This document shows, in pieces, positions 23,029 to 35,078 of a stretch of DNA of 64,000 nucleotides. Numbering within the stretch: position 1 is the stretch's first letter; each line of letters begins with the position of its first letter. This DNA comes from Crambe crambe (lineage: Eukaryota; Porifera; Demospongiae; Poecilosclerida; Crambeidae): contig OZ004583.1 in assembly GCA_963924555.1 (NCBI GenBank), forward strand, positions 992,001 through 1,056,000. Direction: 5' to 3'. The position numbers and the translations under genes are program-made. The notes below the pieces were generated by a model. That model ran no database searches. It worked only from the letters and a program-made list of their open reading frames with translations, and was not told the DNA's origin.

Positions 23029-23439
23029 GTTCTTTGCTCAGTGTGACATGGATACAGACGGGGGAAAGTGGTTGGTCATTCAGAGAAGGCTCAGTGGTTC
23101 TGTCAACTTCTATCACAATTGGACTGAAATGGCTTTGGAGATTTAAATGGAGAGTTTTGGTACGGACTGCCTCACCACACAAGAAGACATGGAACTGCGT
23201 ATAGAACTTGGGAATGGACCCAGGCCATCATTAGTCTGGACTTATCAACTGTTCAAAGTGGGAGGGGCTGAAACTAACTACCGACTAACCATTGGAGAGG
23301 GACAGGGAGTGGGTGGTACTTATGATCCAATGGCCTATCATAATGGAAGGTCTTTCACTACTCTAGATCGTGATAATGATCTGGACCCTGCCAATAACTG
23401 TGCCATAATACAAGGCCATGGCGCATGGTGGTACGGTGC
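23029..23439 (+). pseudogene. F14-type FReD pseudogene, N-terminal part
   Basis: Starts at [14 protein letters not shown] with no exon 1 or first part of exon 2. A small deletion in [10 protein letters not shown] shifts the frame and a second deletion removes LEKIH before CLTT. It breaks off at AWWYGA, at the inversion junction. The lesions are shared with the copies at 25857 and 31545. Confidence 0.85.
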
Positions 23440-23620
23440 ATCCATCAACTCATAAAATCAAACATTTCCCCCCCTTCCATATGTGACAGTGTCAACTTTA
23501 AGTCATTGTAATGTTATTCTTTGTTTTCTTTTTTCCATCTGTGGTCAATAAAAGTTTGCCTTGTTTTGCTTTGCCTTTTGACTTTAGACTCCACGAATGC
23601 ATGCCCACAACACTTAGCAA
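23440..23620 (+). mobile_element. LINE 3' tail
   Basis: Matches the end of the LINE fragments (CATATGTGACAGTGTCAAC and the CTGTGGTCAATAAAAGTTTG tail with AATAAA). It starts exactly at the right inversion junction. Confidence 0.65.
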
Positions 23621-23959
23621 GTGGATTGTAGGCATATGTGGTGGAGTATTTGGAGCTAGATAATTTCAATGAGTCATGACCTGAGAGTCAAAATGCTAGT
23701 ACCCTGCATGCACAATGGGCATGCTCAATTGTAATTGCGATAATAGATTTCTACAGCCTTGGGGCTAGGCTGTCAAAATTAATGTTTGCAAACTGCTGTA
23801 GTATTTAGATGTTATCGCTCTAGGATAGTGTTGACCATCAAAAAATGGATAATCATATGATTTAAAAAAACAATAACAAAAATTCACTCCCATAATAATT
23901 ATACTAATGCACAATCACTGTTTTTAGTTTGAGTTCACATATGTAATTTTGATGAGACA

Positions 23960-24867
23960 TCATTTGCAAGTACTGCATCTCTTTGGACGTATCTTCATTT
24001 GAATCTTTGTGAACTTGATCCATCTTGATCCATTGTACCAGTGAGAATAAGGATTTGTATAGTTGGGCTTGGAATTCAGGTGGGCATAAGAACAAGTATT
24101 GTGCCACCATGCACCTTCTCTCTCTACAGCACAGTTGCCACCAGTGTTATCATTATCACGGTCTGGAGTGCTGAAAGACGCTCCATTGTTATGGGCCATT
24201 GCATCATATGTACCTCCCACTCCCTGGCCTTGTCCAATGGTTAGTCGGTAGTTGGTTTCAGCCCCACCCACTTTGAACAGTTGGTAGGTCCAAACAATGG
24301 ATGGTTTGGGTCCATTCCCAAGTTCAATACGCAGTTCCACATCCTCTCGTGTGGTGAGACAGTGAATCTTTTCCAGTCCGTACCAAAATTCTCCCTCCAG
24401 ATCTCCAAAACCACTCACATAGTCAGTCCAATTGCGATAGAAGTCGACAGAGCCATTGATCCTACGCTGGATGACCAACATCTTCCCTCCATCTATCTCC
24501 ATGTCACAACGAGCGAATAGCTTTGCTAAGCCTGTTTGAAAAGTTGGGACCACATTGCAGACACCTGTTATTTCATAGCTGCCAGAATTAGCTGATGGAA
24601 ATACCTCTTTGATCTGCATATAGCATAGAAGATAATGATTTGTTATTCCAAACACTACATTCTATAAGGTCAAGGTAATCTTTTGGATTTTGGAGAATTA
24701 ATTACACACCATACCTGACAGCAGTCATGGAATCCAGCACCAGAACAACTTCCTCTCAAAGTTGTCAGATTTTGCAGCACGTTTTGGTAGTTAGTAGCAC
24801 AGTTAGTGGGAACACCTTGTGCATGGGCAAGAAGGAAAGTTATAATAACAATGCTGAGAATACTCAT
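23960..24867 (-). CDS. Secreted fibrinogen-domain protein F6
   Basis: Exon 1 24715-24867 (51 aa), intron 101 nt, exon 2 23960-24613 (217 aa plus stop); 268 aa. The framework has EIDGGKM: Met replaces the Trp that is otherwise invariant in GGKWLVIQ. The C terminus is shortened to KRCSTCK. The pocket loop (LNSKPNYTNPYSHWYNGS) is the same as in F3, although framework and C terminus differ, which fits gene conversion. TATA at 24932-24939. Confidence 0.9.
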
Positions 24868-25856
24868 GGTGAGATAGCAGGTAAGGACTTTCTAGCTCCA
24901 TTAGCTGTACTAGAGATTATGAAAATGACTCTTTTTATAGTTGGTATCATAATGATCACACCCAGCTACTGTCCTGGCCATGCATGCATGCATGCGTATT
25001 CTTATTGCAAAGTATGCGATTGATGCAATCTTTTTTGATATTATCAGTGTAATAAAATCAACCATCACATGATGGCCTGTTATGCTACGATTATCATAGG
25101 TGTGACCATATCAAGAAAGAGTTGATTTAGACATTACTCTGGATGTCCATTATTTGAGTATATCACTCTTTTATTATCATAGACATTGTGTTTATGCTCA
25201 TTTGAAGTCTATTGTCCATTATCGAGCATGTTACTATTATTTTAATGAAGATCAGATATCACATATCACACTCCATAGCTACATCAGCTTGTAGGATGTA
25301 CATTAGAATTCCTTATTGTGTGGACCGTGCATGTGGTGTGTTTCATAGCTGTGCAGTTTGCATTGAAGATTATATCTCTACACATATAGCATGCCATGCA
25401 TACATACTACTTCTAAGGAGTTAGTGACTTTATGGATGGTTGCTACGTATCTCCCAATCTTGTACACTGACTGGATACTAATGAGCTGTGGCCTCGCTCA
25501 CCACATGAATGTTGACAATTAAATAGCTGCACCTATGTAGCAACTGTCGTTATGTTCTGCAATTCCCATGTACATGTCAGTTTGTTCACATGTCGTGTGC
25601 ATGTATTGATTCATGATGTTTTTGACATCATATAATTTCATGTTACTATTATTGTGATGATGATGTCATTGCATCATTCTGCTACATATAATTGCTGCTA
25701 TGACGATGTCATAGTAACGATTATAATGGATGAGTGGAACCATATACCTTGTATGCAAAGCTGACAATACTCTTTGTATTAATAATAATTGTGATACTAG
25801 ATAGTAGCAACAGCTATAGCATATTCAGTTTTATGTTGTAATGATTTTAGGCATCA
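24868..25856. other. F6 upstream region / intergenic
   Basis: A close copy of the F4 upstream region (19877-21030) with the GFPDCCQ relic exon deleted at about 25515. Promoter blocks only; no gene. Confidence 0.5.
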
Positions 25857-26391
25857 TTATATACTGCATCGCTTTGAACGTATCTTCATTTGAATCTTTG
25901 TGTACTTGACAGATCTTCCGTTGATGTACAGGTCGGGCCTTGAAGATGCGTACCTAGCCTTGAGGTTAGCATGATAACAGGCACCGTACCACCATGCGCC
26001 ATGACCTGATATTATTACACAGTTATTGGCAGGGTCCAGATCATTATCACGATCTAGAGTAGTGAAAGACCTTCCATTATGATAGGCCATTGGATCATAA
26101 GTACCACCCACTCCCTGTCCCTCTCCAATGGTTAGTCGATAGTTAGTTTCAGCCCCTCCCACTTTGAACAGTTGATAAGTCCAGACTAATGATGGCCTGG
26201 GTCCATTCCCAAGTTCAATATGCAGTTCCATGTCTTCTTGTGTGGCGAGGCGGTCCGTACCAAAACTCTCCATTTAAATCTCCAAAGCCATTTCAGTCCA
26301 ATTGTGATAGAAGTTGACAGAATCACTGAGTCTTCTCTGAATGACCAACCACTTTCCCCCGTCTGTATCCATGTCACACTGAGCAAAGAAC
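25857..26391 (-). pseudogene. F14-type FReD pseudogene, 5'-truncated
   Basis: Ends in KMKIRSKRCSI-like sequence with an intact stop at 25857-25859 and a 138-codon open 3' part (AWWYGACYHANLKARYASS). The 5' part lacks exon 1 and everything before FFAQCDM and carries the shared frameshifting deletions around WTEM and FGTD. The intact relative is F14. Confidence 0.85.
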
Positions 26392-26627
26392 TACTAGGCT
26401 ACCTACACGTGTGTGTTGTGCAATAGAGTCTAGTAGCGCCCTGCATGTACATAATGGGAATGCTCAATTATAATTGCGATAATAGGCTTGATGCTCTAGG
26501 ATAGTGTTGACAAAAATTATTGATCAAAAATGAATAATCATACAATTTAAAATTCACTCCCATAATAATTGTGCACAATCACTGTTTTTAGTTTGTGTTC
26601 ACATAGCTAGGTAGTTTTGATGAGACA

Positions 26628-27554
26628 TCATTTGCAAGTACTGGTACTGCTGCATCTCTTTGGACGTATCTTCATTTGAATCTTTGTGAACCTGACATGT
26701 CTTGATCCATTGTACCAGTTAGGATAAGAAGATGTATAGTTGGTATTCAGGTTGGCAAGAGAACAACTGCTGTGCCACCATGCACCACCTCCATATGATA
26801 CAGCACAGTTGCCACTGGTGCCATCATTATCACGGTCTGGAGTGCTGAAAGGCCTTCTATTGTTATAGGCCATTGCATCATATGTACTTCCCACTCCCTG
26901 GCCTTGTCCAATGGTTAGTCGGTAGTTGGTTTCAGTCCCACCCACTTTGAACAGTTGGTAGGTCCAAACAATGGATGGTTTGAGTCCATTCCCAAGTTCA
27001 ATACGCAGTTCCACGTTCTCTCGTGTGGTGAGACAGTGAATCTTTTCCAGTCCGTACCAAAATTCTCCCTCCAGATCTCCAAAGCCACTCACATAGTCGG
27101 TCCAATTGTGATAGAAGTTGACAGAGCCATTGATCCTACGCTGGATGACCAACCACTTTCCTCCATCTGTCTCCATGTCACAACGAGCAAATAGCTTTGC
27201 TAAGCCTGCTTGAAAACTCGGGACAACATTGCAGACATCTGTTATTTCATAGCTGCCAGAATTAGCTGGTGGAAATACCTCTTTAATCTAGCATAGAATA
27301 TAACGATCTATTATTCCAAACACTACATTCTATAAAGGTCAAGGTAGTCTTTGGTTGCAGAGGATTCTTGAGAATTAATTAGTTATAGCTACACACCATA
27401 CCTGACAGCAGTCATGGAATCCAGCACCAGAACAACTTTCTCTCAAAGTTGTCAGATTTCGCAGCAACCTTTGGTAGTTAGTAGCACAGTTAGTGGGAAC
27501 ACCTTGTGCATGGGCAAGAAGGAAAGTTGCAATAACAATGCTGAGAACACTCAT
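26628..27554 (-). CDS. Secreted fibrinogen-domain protein F7
   Basis: Exon 1 27402-27554 (51 aa), intron 114 nt, exon 2 26628-27287 (219 aa plus stop); 270 aa. The pocket reads NCAVSYGGGAWWHSSC, NLNTNYTSSYPNWYNGSRHV. Framework METDGGKW (two Gly), NWTDY, DRDND. An Arg-Arg pair replaces NG in AYNNRRPFS. TATA at 27630-27637. First of three tandem units of 2.8-2.9 kb with F8 and F9. Confidence 0.9.
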
Positions 27555-28359
27555 GGTGAGGTAGCAGGTAAGGACTTTTTAACTCTTAAAATCTCCAGCT
27601 AGTTCTACTAGAGATCATGAAAGTGACTCTTTTTATAGTCATGCACACACAGCCTGTTGGTATCATAATGACCACACCCACCAACTGTCCTGGCAATTGT
27701 AATAATATGATGGCGTTGGGTGCATGTCAGTTCATTAATTAGTTGAGCAGGTCCATGCACGCATGTGTATTCTTATTGTAAAGTATGCGATTGATGCAAC
27801 CTTTTTTGTGTAATAAAATCAACCATCACATGATGGCTTGAATGTCATGCTACAATTATCATAGGTGTGACCATATCAAGAAAGAGTTGATTTAGACACT
27901 ACTCTGAATGTCCATTATTGGAGCATATCACTCTTTTATTATCATAGACATTGTGTTTATGCTCATTTGAAGTCTGTTGTTCATTAGCGAGCATGTTACT
28001 GTTATTATAATGAAGAATCAGATATCACATATCACACTCCATAGCTACATCAGCTTGTAGGATGTACATTAGGCTTATATGAGAACTTCTAATTCCTTAT
28101 TGTGTGGACCGTGCATGTGGTGTGTTTCATAGTTGTGCAGTTTGCATTGAAGATTATATCTCTACACATATAGCATGCCATGCATACATACTACTTCTAA
28201 GGAGTGCTGAACAGATAGTGACTTTATGGATGGTTGCTACGTATCTCCCAATCTTGTACACTGACTGGATACTAATGAGCTGTGGCCTCGCTCACCACAT
28301 GAATGTTGTGCAACTAGCTATAGCTGTGATTGTATATACAATATAACTATCATATATAC

Positions 28360-28456
28360 CTGGCAGCAGTCAGGGAATCCATCACCACTGATATTTCTTT
28401 CATCTTGCAGCATGTTTTGGTAGCTTCTTGCACAGTAGCTAAGTGGGAACAATGTA
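28360..28456 (-). pseudogene. Orphan divergent exon 1 (GFPDCCQ type)
   Basis: Second copy of the relic at 20575, with the donor intact and no usable start or partner exon. Confidence 0.55.
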
Positions 28457-28767
28457 TGGAGAAATAATGACGATTAGCCTGTAACCAATAGCTGCACCTA
28501 TGTAGCAACTGTTGTTATGTTCTGCAATTCCTATGTACACATATGTCAGTTTGTTCACATGTCGTGTGCATGTATCAATCCATGATGTTTTTGATATCAT
28601 ATAATTTCATGTTTGATGATGTCATTGCATCATTCTGCTATGTATGATTGCTGCTATTATATTACATGACAATGTCATAATAACAATAACAACGGATGTG
28701 AGTGTAACCATATAGCTACCTTGTATGCAAAGCTGACAATACTCTTTGTATTAATAATTGTGATACT

Positions 28768-29160
28768 ACAGTTATTGGCAGGGTTCAGATCATTATCATG
28801 ATCTAGAGTAGTGAAAGACTTTCCATTATGATAGGCCATTGGATCATAAGTACCACCCACTCCCTGTCCCTCTCCAATGGTTAGTCGATAGTTAGTTTCA
28901 GCCCCTCCCATTTTGAATAGTTGATAAGTCCAGATTAATGATGGTTTGAGCCCATTCCCAAGTTCAATATGCTGTTCCACATCTTCTCGTGTGGTGAGGC
29001 AGTGAATTTTTCAAGTCTGTACCAAAACTTTCCGTTTAAATCTCCAAAGCCATTTACATATTCAGTCCAATTGCGATAGAAGTTGACAGAACCACTGAGC
29101 CTTCTCTGAATGACCAACCACTTTCCCCCGTCTGTATCCATGTCACACTGAGCAAAGAAC
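28768..29160 (-). pseudogene. F14-type FReD pseudogene, truncated at both ends
   Basis: Runs from [14 protein letters not shown] to LDPANNCS. A deletion has removed the WWYGAC pocket and C terminus. A frameshift lies at [10 protein letters not shown], but unlike its relatives it keeps the WTEYVNGFG stretch, so it is the least damaged at the 5' side. Confidence 0.85.
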
Positions 29161-29386
29161 TACTAGGCTGTGTGTTGTGCAATAGAGTCTAGTAGCGCCC
29201 TGCATGTGCATAATGGGAATGCTCAATTGTAATTACGATAATAGGCTTGATGCTCTAGGATAGTGTTGACAAAAACTATTGATCAAAAATGAATAATCAT
29301 ACAATTTAAAATTCACTCCCATAATAATTGTGCACAATCACTGTTTTTAGTTTGTGTTCACATAGCTAGGTAGTTTTGATGAGACA

Positions 29387-30298
29387 TCATTTGCAAGTAC
29401 TGGTACTGCTGCATCTCTTTGGACGTATCTTCATTTGAATCTTTGTGAATCTGACATTGTACCAATTAGGATAGTTAGTTGTATAGTTGGAATTCAGGTG
29501 GGCATAAGAACAAGCATTGTGCCACCATGCACCTGCTCTGTTTACAACACAGTTGCTACTAATGTTATCATTATCACGGTCTGGAGTGCTGAAAGATGCT
29601 CCATTGTTATGGGCCATTGCATCAAATGTACCTCCCACTCCCTGGCCTTGTCCAATGGTTAGTCGGTAGTTGGTTTCAGTCCCACCCACTTTGAACAGTT
29701 GGTAGGTCCAAACAATGGATGGTTTGAGTCCATTCCCAAGTTCAATACGCAGTTCCACGTTCTCTCGTGTGGTGAGACAGTGAATCTTTTCCAGTCCGTA
29801 CCAAAATTCTCCCTCCAGATCTCCAAAGCCACTCACATAGTCGGTCCAATTGCGATAGAAGTTGACAGAGCCATTGATCCTACGCTGGATGACCAACCAC
29901 TTTCCTCTATCTGTCTCCATGTCACAACGAGCAAATAGCTTTGCTAAGCCTGCTTGAAAACTTGGGACAACATTGCAGACATCTGTTATTTCATAGCTGC
30001 CAGAATTAGCTGATGGAAATACCTCTTTAATCTAGCATAGAAGATAACGATCTATTATTCCAAACACTACATTCTATAAAGGTCAAGGTAGTCTTTGGTT
30101 GCAGAGGATTCTTGAGAATTAATTAGTTATACTACACATAGGTACCTGACAGCAGTCATGGAATCCAGCACCAGAACAACTTCCTCTCAAAGTTGTCAGA
30201 TTTCGCAGCAAGTTTTGGTAGTTAGTAGCACAGTTAGTGGGAACACCTTGTGCATGGGCAAGAAGGAAAGTTGCAATAACAATACTGAGAACACTCAT
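29387..30298 (-). CDS. Secreted fibrinogen-domain protein F8
   Basis: Exon 1 30146-30298 (51 aa), intron 114 nt, exon 2 29387-30031 (214 aa plus stop); 265 aa. The pocket reads NCVVNRAGAWWHNAC, LNSNYTTNYPNWYN. A 12-bp in-frame deletion removes GSRH, so WYN joins VRFTKIQ directly; this is the shortest pocket in the set. Framework METDRGKW. TATA at 30374-30381. Frame intact, but the deletion could affect folding. Confidence 0.85.
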
Positions 30299-31081
30299 GG
30301 TGAGGTAGCAGGTAAGGACTTTTTAACTCTTAAAATCTCCAGCTAGTTCTACTAGAGATCATGAAAGTGACTCTTTTTATAGTCATGCACACACAGCCTG
30401 TTGGTATCATAATGACCACACCCACCAACTGTCCTGGCAATTGTAATAATATGATGGCGTTGGGTGCATGTCAGTTCATTAATTAGTTGAGCAGGTCCAT
30501 GCACGCATGCATGCGTATTCTTATTGTAAAGTATGCGATTGATGCAACCTTTTTTGTGTAATAAAATCAACCATCACATGATGGCTTGAATGTCATGCTA
30601 CAATTATCATAGGTGTGACCATATCAAGAAAGAGTTGATTTAGACACTACTCTGAATGTCCATTATTGGAGCATATCACTCTTTTATTATCATAGACATT
30701 GTGTTTTTGCTCATTTGAAATCTGTTGTTCATTAGCGAGCATGTTACTGTTATTATAATGAAGAATCAGATATCACATATCACACTCCATAGCTATACAT
30801 CAGCTTGTAGGATGTACATTAGGCTTATATGAGAACTTCTAATTCCTTATTGTGTGGACTGTGCATGTGGTGTGTTTCATAGCTGTGCAGTTTGCATTGA
30901 AGATTATCTCTACACATATAGCATGCCATGCATACATACTACTTCTATGGAGTGCTGAACAGATAGTGACTTTATGGATGGTTGCTACATATCTCCCAAT
31001 CTTGTACACTGACTGGATACTAATGAGCTGTGGCCTCGCTCACCACACGAATGTGTATTACAATATAGCTATCATATATAC

Positions 31082-31176
31082 CTGGTAGCAGTCAGGGAAT
31101 CCATCACCACTGATATTTCTTTCATCTTGCAGCATGTTTTGGTAGCTTCTTGCACAGTGGCTAAGTGGGAACAATG
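31082..31176 (-). pseudogene. Orphan divergent exon 1 (GFPDCCQ type)
   Basis: Third copy of the relic; the CAG before the donor is changed to TACCAG here. No partner exon. Confidence 0.5.
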
Positions 31177-31544
31177 TATGGAGAAATAATGACGATTAGC
31201 CTGTAACCAATAGCTGCACCTATGTAGCAACTGTTGTTATGTTCTGCAATTCCCATGTACATGTCAGTTTGTTCACATGTCGTGTGCATGTATTGATTCA
31301 TGATGTTTTTGACATCATATAATTTCATGTTACTATTATTGTGATGATGATGTCATTGCATCATTCTGCTACATATAATTGCTGCTATGACGATGTCATA
31401 ATAACGATTATAATGGATGAGTGGAACCATATACCTTGTATGCAAAGCTGACAATACTCTTTGTATTAATAATAATTGTGATACTAGATAGTAGCAACAG
31501 CTATAACATATTCAGTTTTTATGTTGTAATGATTTTAGGCATCA

Positions 31545-32061
31545 TTATATACTGCATCGCTTTGAACGTATCTTCATTTGAATCTTTGTGTACTTGACAG
31601 ATCTTCCGTTGATGTACAGGTCGGGCCTTGAAGATGCGTACCTTGCATTGAGGTTAGCATGATAACAGGCACTGTACCACCATGCGCCATGGCCTTGTAT
31701 TATAGCACAGTTATGGGCAGGGTCCAGATCATTATCACGATCTAGAGTAGTTAGGCCATTGGATCATAAGTACCACCCACTCCCTGTCCCTCTCCAATGG
31801 TTAGTCGGTAGTTAGTTTCAGCCCCTCCCACTTTGAACAGTTGATAAGTCCAGACTAATAATGGCCTGGGTCCATTCCCAAGTTCAATACGCAGTTCCAT
31901 GTCTTCTTGTGTGGTGAGGCAGTCCGTACCAAAACTCTCCATTTAAATCTCCAAAGCCATTTCAGTCCAATTGTGATAGAAGTTGACAGAACCACTGAGC
32001 CTTCTCTGAATGACCAACCACTTTCCCCCGTCTGTATCCATGTCACACTGAGCAAAGAACT
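31545..32061 (-). pseudogene. F14-type FReD pseudogene, 5'-truncated
   Basis: Same 5' truncation and 5' indels as at 25857. It also lacks about 20 bp around GRSFTT (TAGAGTAG joins TTAGGCC), a new frameshift. Confidence 0.85.
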
Positions 32062-32296
32062 ACTAGGCTACCTACACATGTGTGTTGTGCAATAGAGTCT
32101 AGTAGCGCCCTGCATGTGCATAATGGGAATGCTCAATTGTAATTACGATAATGGGCTTGATGCTCTAGGATAGTGTTGACAAAAACTATTGATCAAAAAT
32201 GAATAATCATACAATTTAAAATTCACTCCCATAATAATTGTGCACAATCACTGTTTTTAGTTTGTGTTCACATAGCTAGATAGTTTTGATGAGACA

Positions 32297-33220
32297 TCAT
32301 TTGCAAGTACTGGTACTGCTGCATCTCTTTGGACGTATCTTCATTTGAATCTTTGTGAACCTGACATATCTTGATCCATTGAACCAGTTAGGATAGTTAG
32401 ATGTATAGTTGGAATTCAGGTGGGCATGAGAACAAGCATTGTGCCACCATGTACCTGCTCTGCTTACAACACAGTTGCTACCAGTGTTATCATTATCACG
32501 GTCTGGAGTGCTGAAAGATGCTCCATTGTTATGGGCCATTGCATCAAATGTACCTCCCACTCCCTGGCCTTGTCCAATGGTTAGTCGGTAGTTGGTTTCA
32601 GTCCCACCCACTTTGAACAGTTGGTAGGTCCAAACAATGGATGGTTTGGGTCCATTCCCAAGTTCAATACGCAGTTCCACGTTCTCTCGTGTGGTAAGAC
32701 AGTGAATCTTTTCCAGTCCGTACCAAAATTCTCCCTCCAGATCTCCAAAGCCACTCACATAGTCAGTCCAATTGCGATAGAAGTTGACAGAGCCATTGAT
32801 CCTACGCTGGATGACCAACCACTTTCCTCTATCTGTCTCCATGTCACAACGAGCAAATAGCTTTGCTAAGCCTGCTTGAAAACTTGGGACAACATTGCAG
32901 ACATCTGTTATTTCATAGCTGCCAGAATTAGCTGATGGAAATACCTCTTTAATCTAGCATAGAAGATAACGATCTATTATTCCAAACACTACATTCTATA
33001 AAGGTCAAGGTAGTCTTTGGTTGCAGAGGATTCTTGAGAATTAATTAGTTATACTACACATAGCTACCTGACAGCAGTCATGGAATCCAGCACCAGAACA
33101 ACTTTCTCTCAAAGTTGTCAGATTTCGTAGCAACCTTTGGTAGTTAGTAGCACAGTTAGTGGGAACACCTTGTGCATGGGCAAGAAGGAAAGTTGCAATA
33201 ACAATGCTGAGAACACTCAT
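32297..33220 (-). CDS. Secreted fibrinogen-domain protein F9
   Basis: Exon 1 33068-33220 (51 aa), intron 114 nt, exon 2 32297-32953 (218 aa plus stop); 269 aa. The pocket reads NCVVSRAGTWWHNAC, SHAHLNSNYTSNYPNW, with Thr before WW and FNGSRYVRF. Framework METDRGKW. TATA at 33300-33307. Confidence 0.9.
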
Positions 33221-34030
33221 GGTGAGGTAGCAGGTAAGGACTATCTTACTAGCTCTTAAAATCTCCAGCTAGTTCTACTAGAGATCATGAAAATGACTCT
33301 TTTTATAGTCATGCACACACAACCTGTTGGTATCATAATGACCACACCCAGCAACTGTCCTGGCAGTATTGTAACAATATGATGGCATTGGGTGCATGTG
33401 TCCATCGACCACTTCATTAATTAGTTGAGCAGGTCCATGCACGCATGCGTATTCTTATTGCATATGTGATTGACGTAATCTTTTATAATGCATTTATGGA
33501 CATCATCAGTGTAATAAAATCAACCATCACATGATGGCCTGTTACATTATTGGATGAGTTGAATATCATGCTATGATTATCATAGGTGTGACCATATCAA
33601 GAAAGAGCTGATTTAGACACTAAGCTGGATTTCCATCATTGGAGCTTTCGTTATTATAGACATTGTGTCATGCTTGTTGAAGTCTTGCCATGGATGCATT
33701 AAAGACTAGCTGTGCCACTATGCACCTCCATCATGAATTATTCATGTATGTGTAGCTACATTACTACTTCTAAGGAGTGTTAAACAGATTTAGTGACTTT
33801 ATGGATGGTTGCTATTTCCCAATCTTGTACACTGACTGGAAACTGATGAGCTGTGGTACGTATATTAGTTAACTGGGTGTGTTCGCATGTCAGAGTTTGC
33901 TCTCATGTAGTGTGTATGTATCATTAATGATGTTTTTGACTTCAAAGTGCAGCATTGATTTTTCATGTTACTATTATTATGATGATGTCATTGCATCATC
34001 CTGCTATATTTAGATTTCTTGCTGCTATTA
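33221..34030. other. F9 upstream region
   Basis: Promoter blocks, then a stretch (about 33600-34030) shared with the F13 flank (52800-53242) up to the same element insertion point. No gene. Confidence 0.5.
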
Positions 34031-34487
34031 ATCAGAGAGTGCAGTAGCACTCTCTATGTAGGGATGACGCGGACGGCCGTGCGCGCCGCCTATAGACTAA
34101 TACAAAAGTGAAATTCTAGTTCCCCCACTTAGACCTAACAAAAGCTACTGTGAATGATTATCCAGCCTAATAGAGCCTACTACAATGTGCAGACCAAGTT
34201 TCAGGACCAGGGAGCTTACCGTTTCAGAAATACGGTAAGCAAGTAAATCGCTGGATTCTTCTTCTTCTCTATCAGAGAGTGCGGTAGCACTCTCTATGTA
34301 GTGATGACCCGGACGGCCGCGTGCGCCGCCTATAGACTAATACAAAAGTGAAATTCTAGTTCCCCCACTTAGACCTAACAAAAGCTACTGTGAATGATTA
34401 TCCAGCCTACTACAATCAGTCTACACTAAGACCCACTATAATTGGGTACTCAGGAATGTACATTATCAGCAACCACAAAATAATAAT
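34031..34487 (+). mobile_element. Two tandem truncated copies of a hairpin-ended element
   Basis: Copy one (34031-34270) has the left end (hairpin AGAGAGT..ACTCTCT, then ATGTAGGGATGACGCGGACG) joined by an internal deletion to the right end (TTTCAGGACCAGGGAGC to TTCTTCTTCTCT). Copy two starts at once at 34271 and is cut at about 34487. The long relative is at 53243-54530. No coding capacity. Confidence 0.7.
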
Positions 34488-34573
34488 ACATCAATATTCA
34501 GCTATTTTTCAAGATAAATATTGATTCATCATACTCTGCCCAATTCCTTCACTTCATATTATTTAGTACTTTC

Positions 34574-34730
34574 CTGACAGAACCCATGTTGATTGGAGTA
34601 TGAATTACTAACCAGTTCAAAGTTGCAGCAGTTTCTTGTTAGTGGGAACACTTCGAGCATGTGAAAAATCTTGCATCTTGAAATAGAATTGATGAGATTA
34701 TCACTTGACTCTTTTTATGATAATCACATC
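34574..34730 (-). pseudogene. Orphan exon-1/promoter relic
   Basis: Same relic as at 14534, including the CTTTTTATG TATA remnant. It lies directly after the truncated mobile elements. Confidence 0.5.
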
Positions 34731-35078
34731 CTGTAACCAATAGCTCCACCTAGCAACTATCCAGGCAGTTTTGCAACTCCTGGTGTGTATGTCAGTTGCT
34801 CTCATGTCATGTGCATGTGCATGTGATGTGTTAGATGACATGGCAATGGTACAATTTGAAGTCAAAGAAGGCATAATTAACTTGATCTATTTATAGCTCT
34901 AATTATGACGACATCATGTCGAATAACAGTACGCATTGTGTTATTACTCTATACCGCATCACTGACAATGAGTCATTGACAATCAATCCATCAAATTTAA
35001 TCATCACACTTCCTAAATATTTCACTCCCATAATAGTAAAATACAGAGTTTGAATATAGTTAAGTTATTGATGAGACA

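Larger units (their letters stand above)
21145..23439. other. 2.3-kb inverted segment
   Basis: Everything in this interval, including gene F5, runs opposite to the rest of the cluster. Both ends lie at defined junctions: the left joins the stub at 21032-21144, the right is followed by a LINE tail. Turning the segment round rejoins the two halves of one F14-type pseudogene with only about 11 bp missing. Confidence 0.75.
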
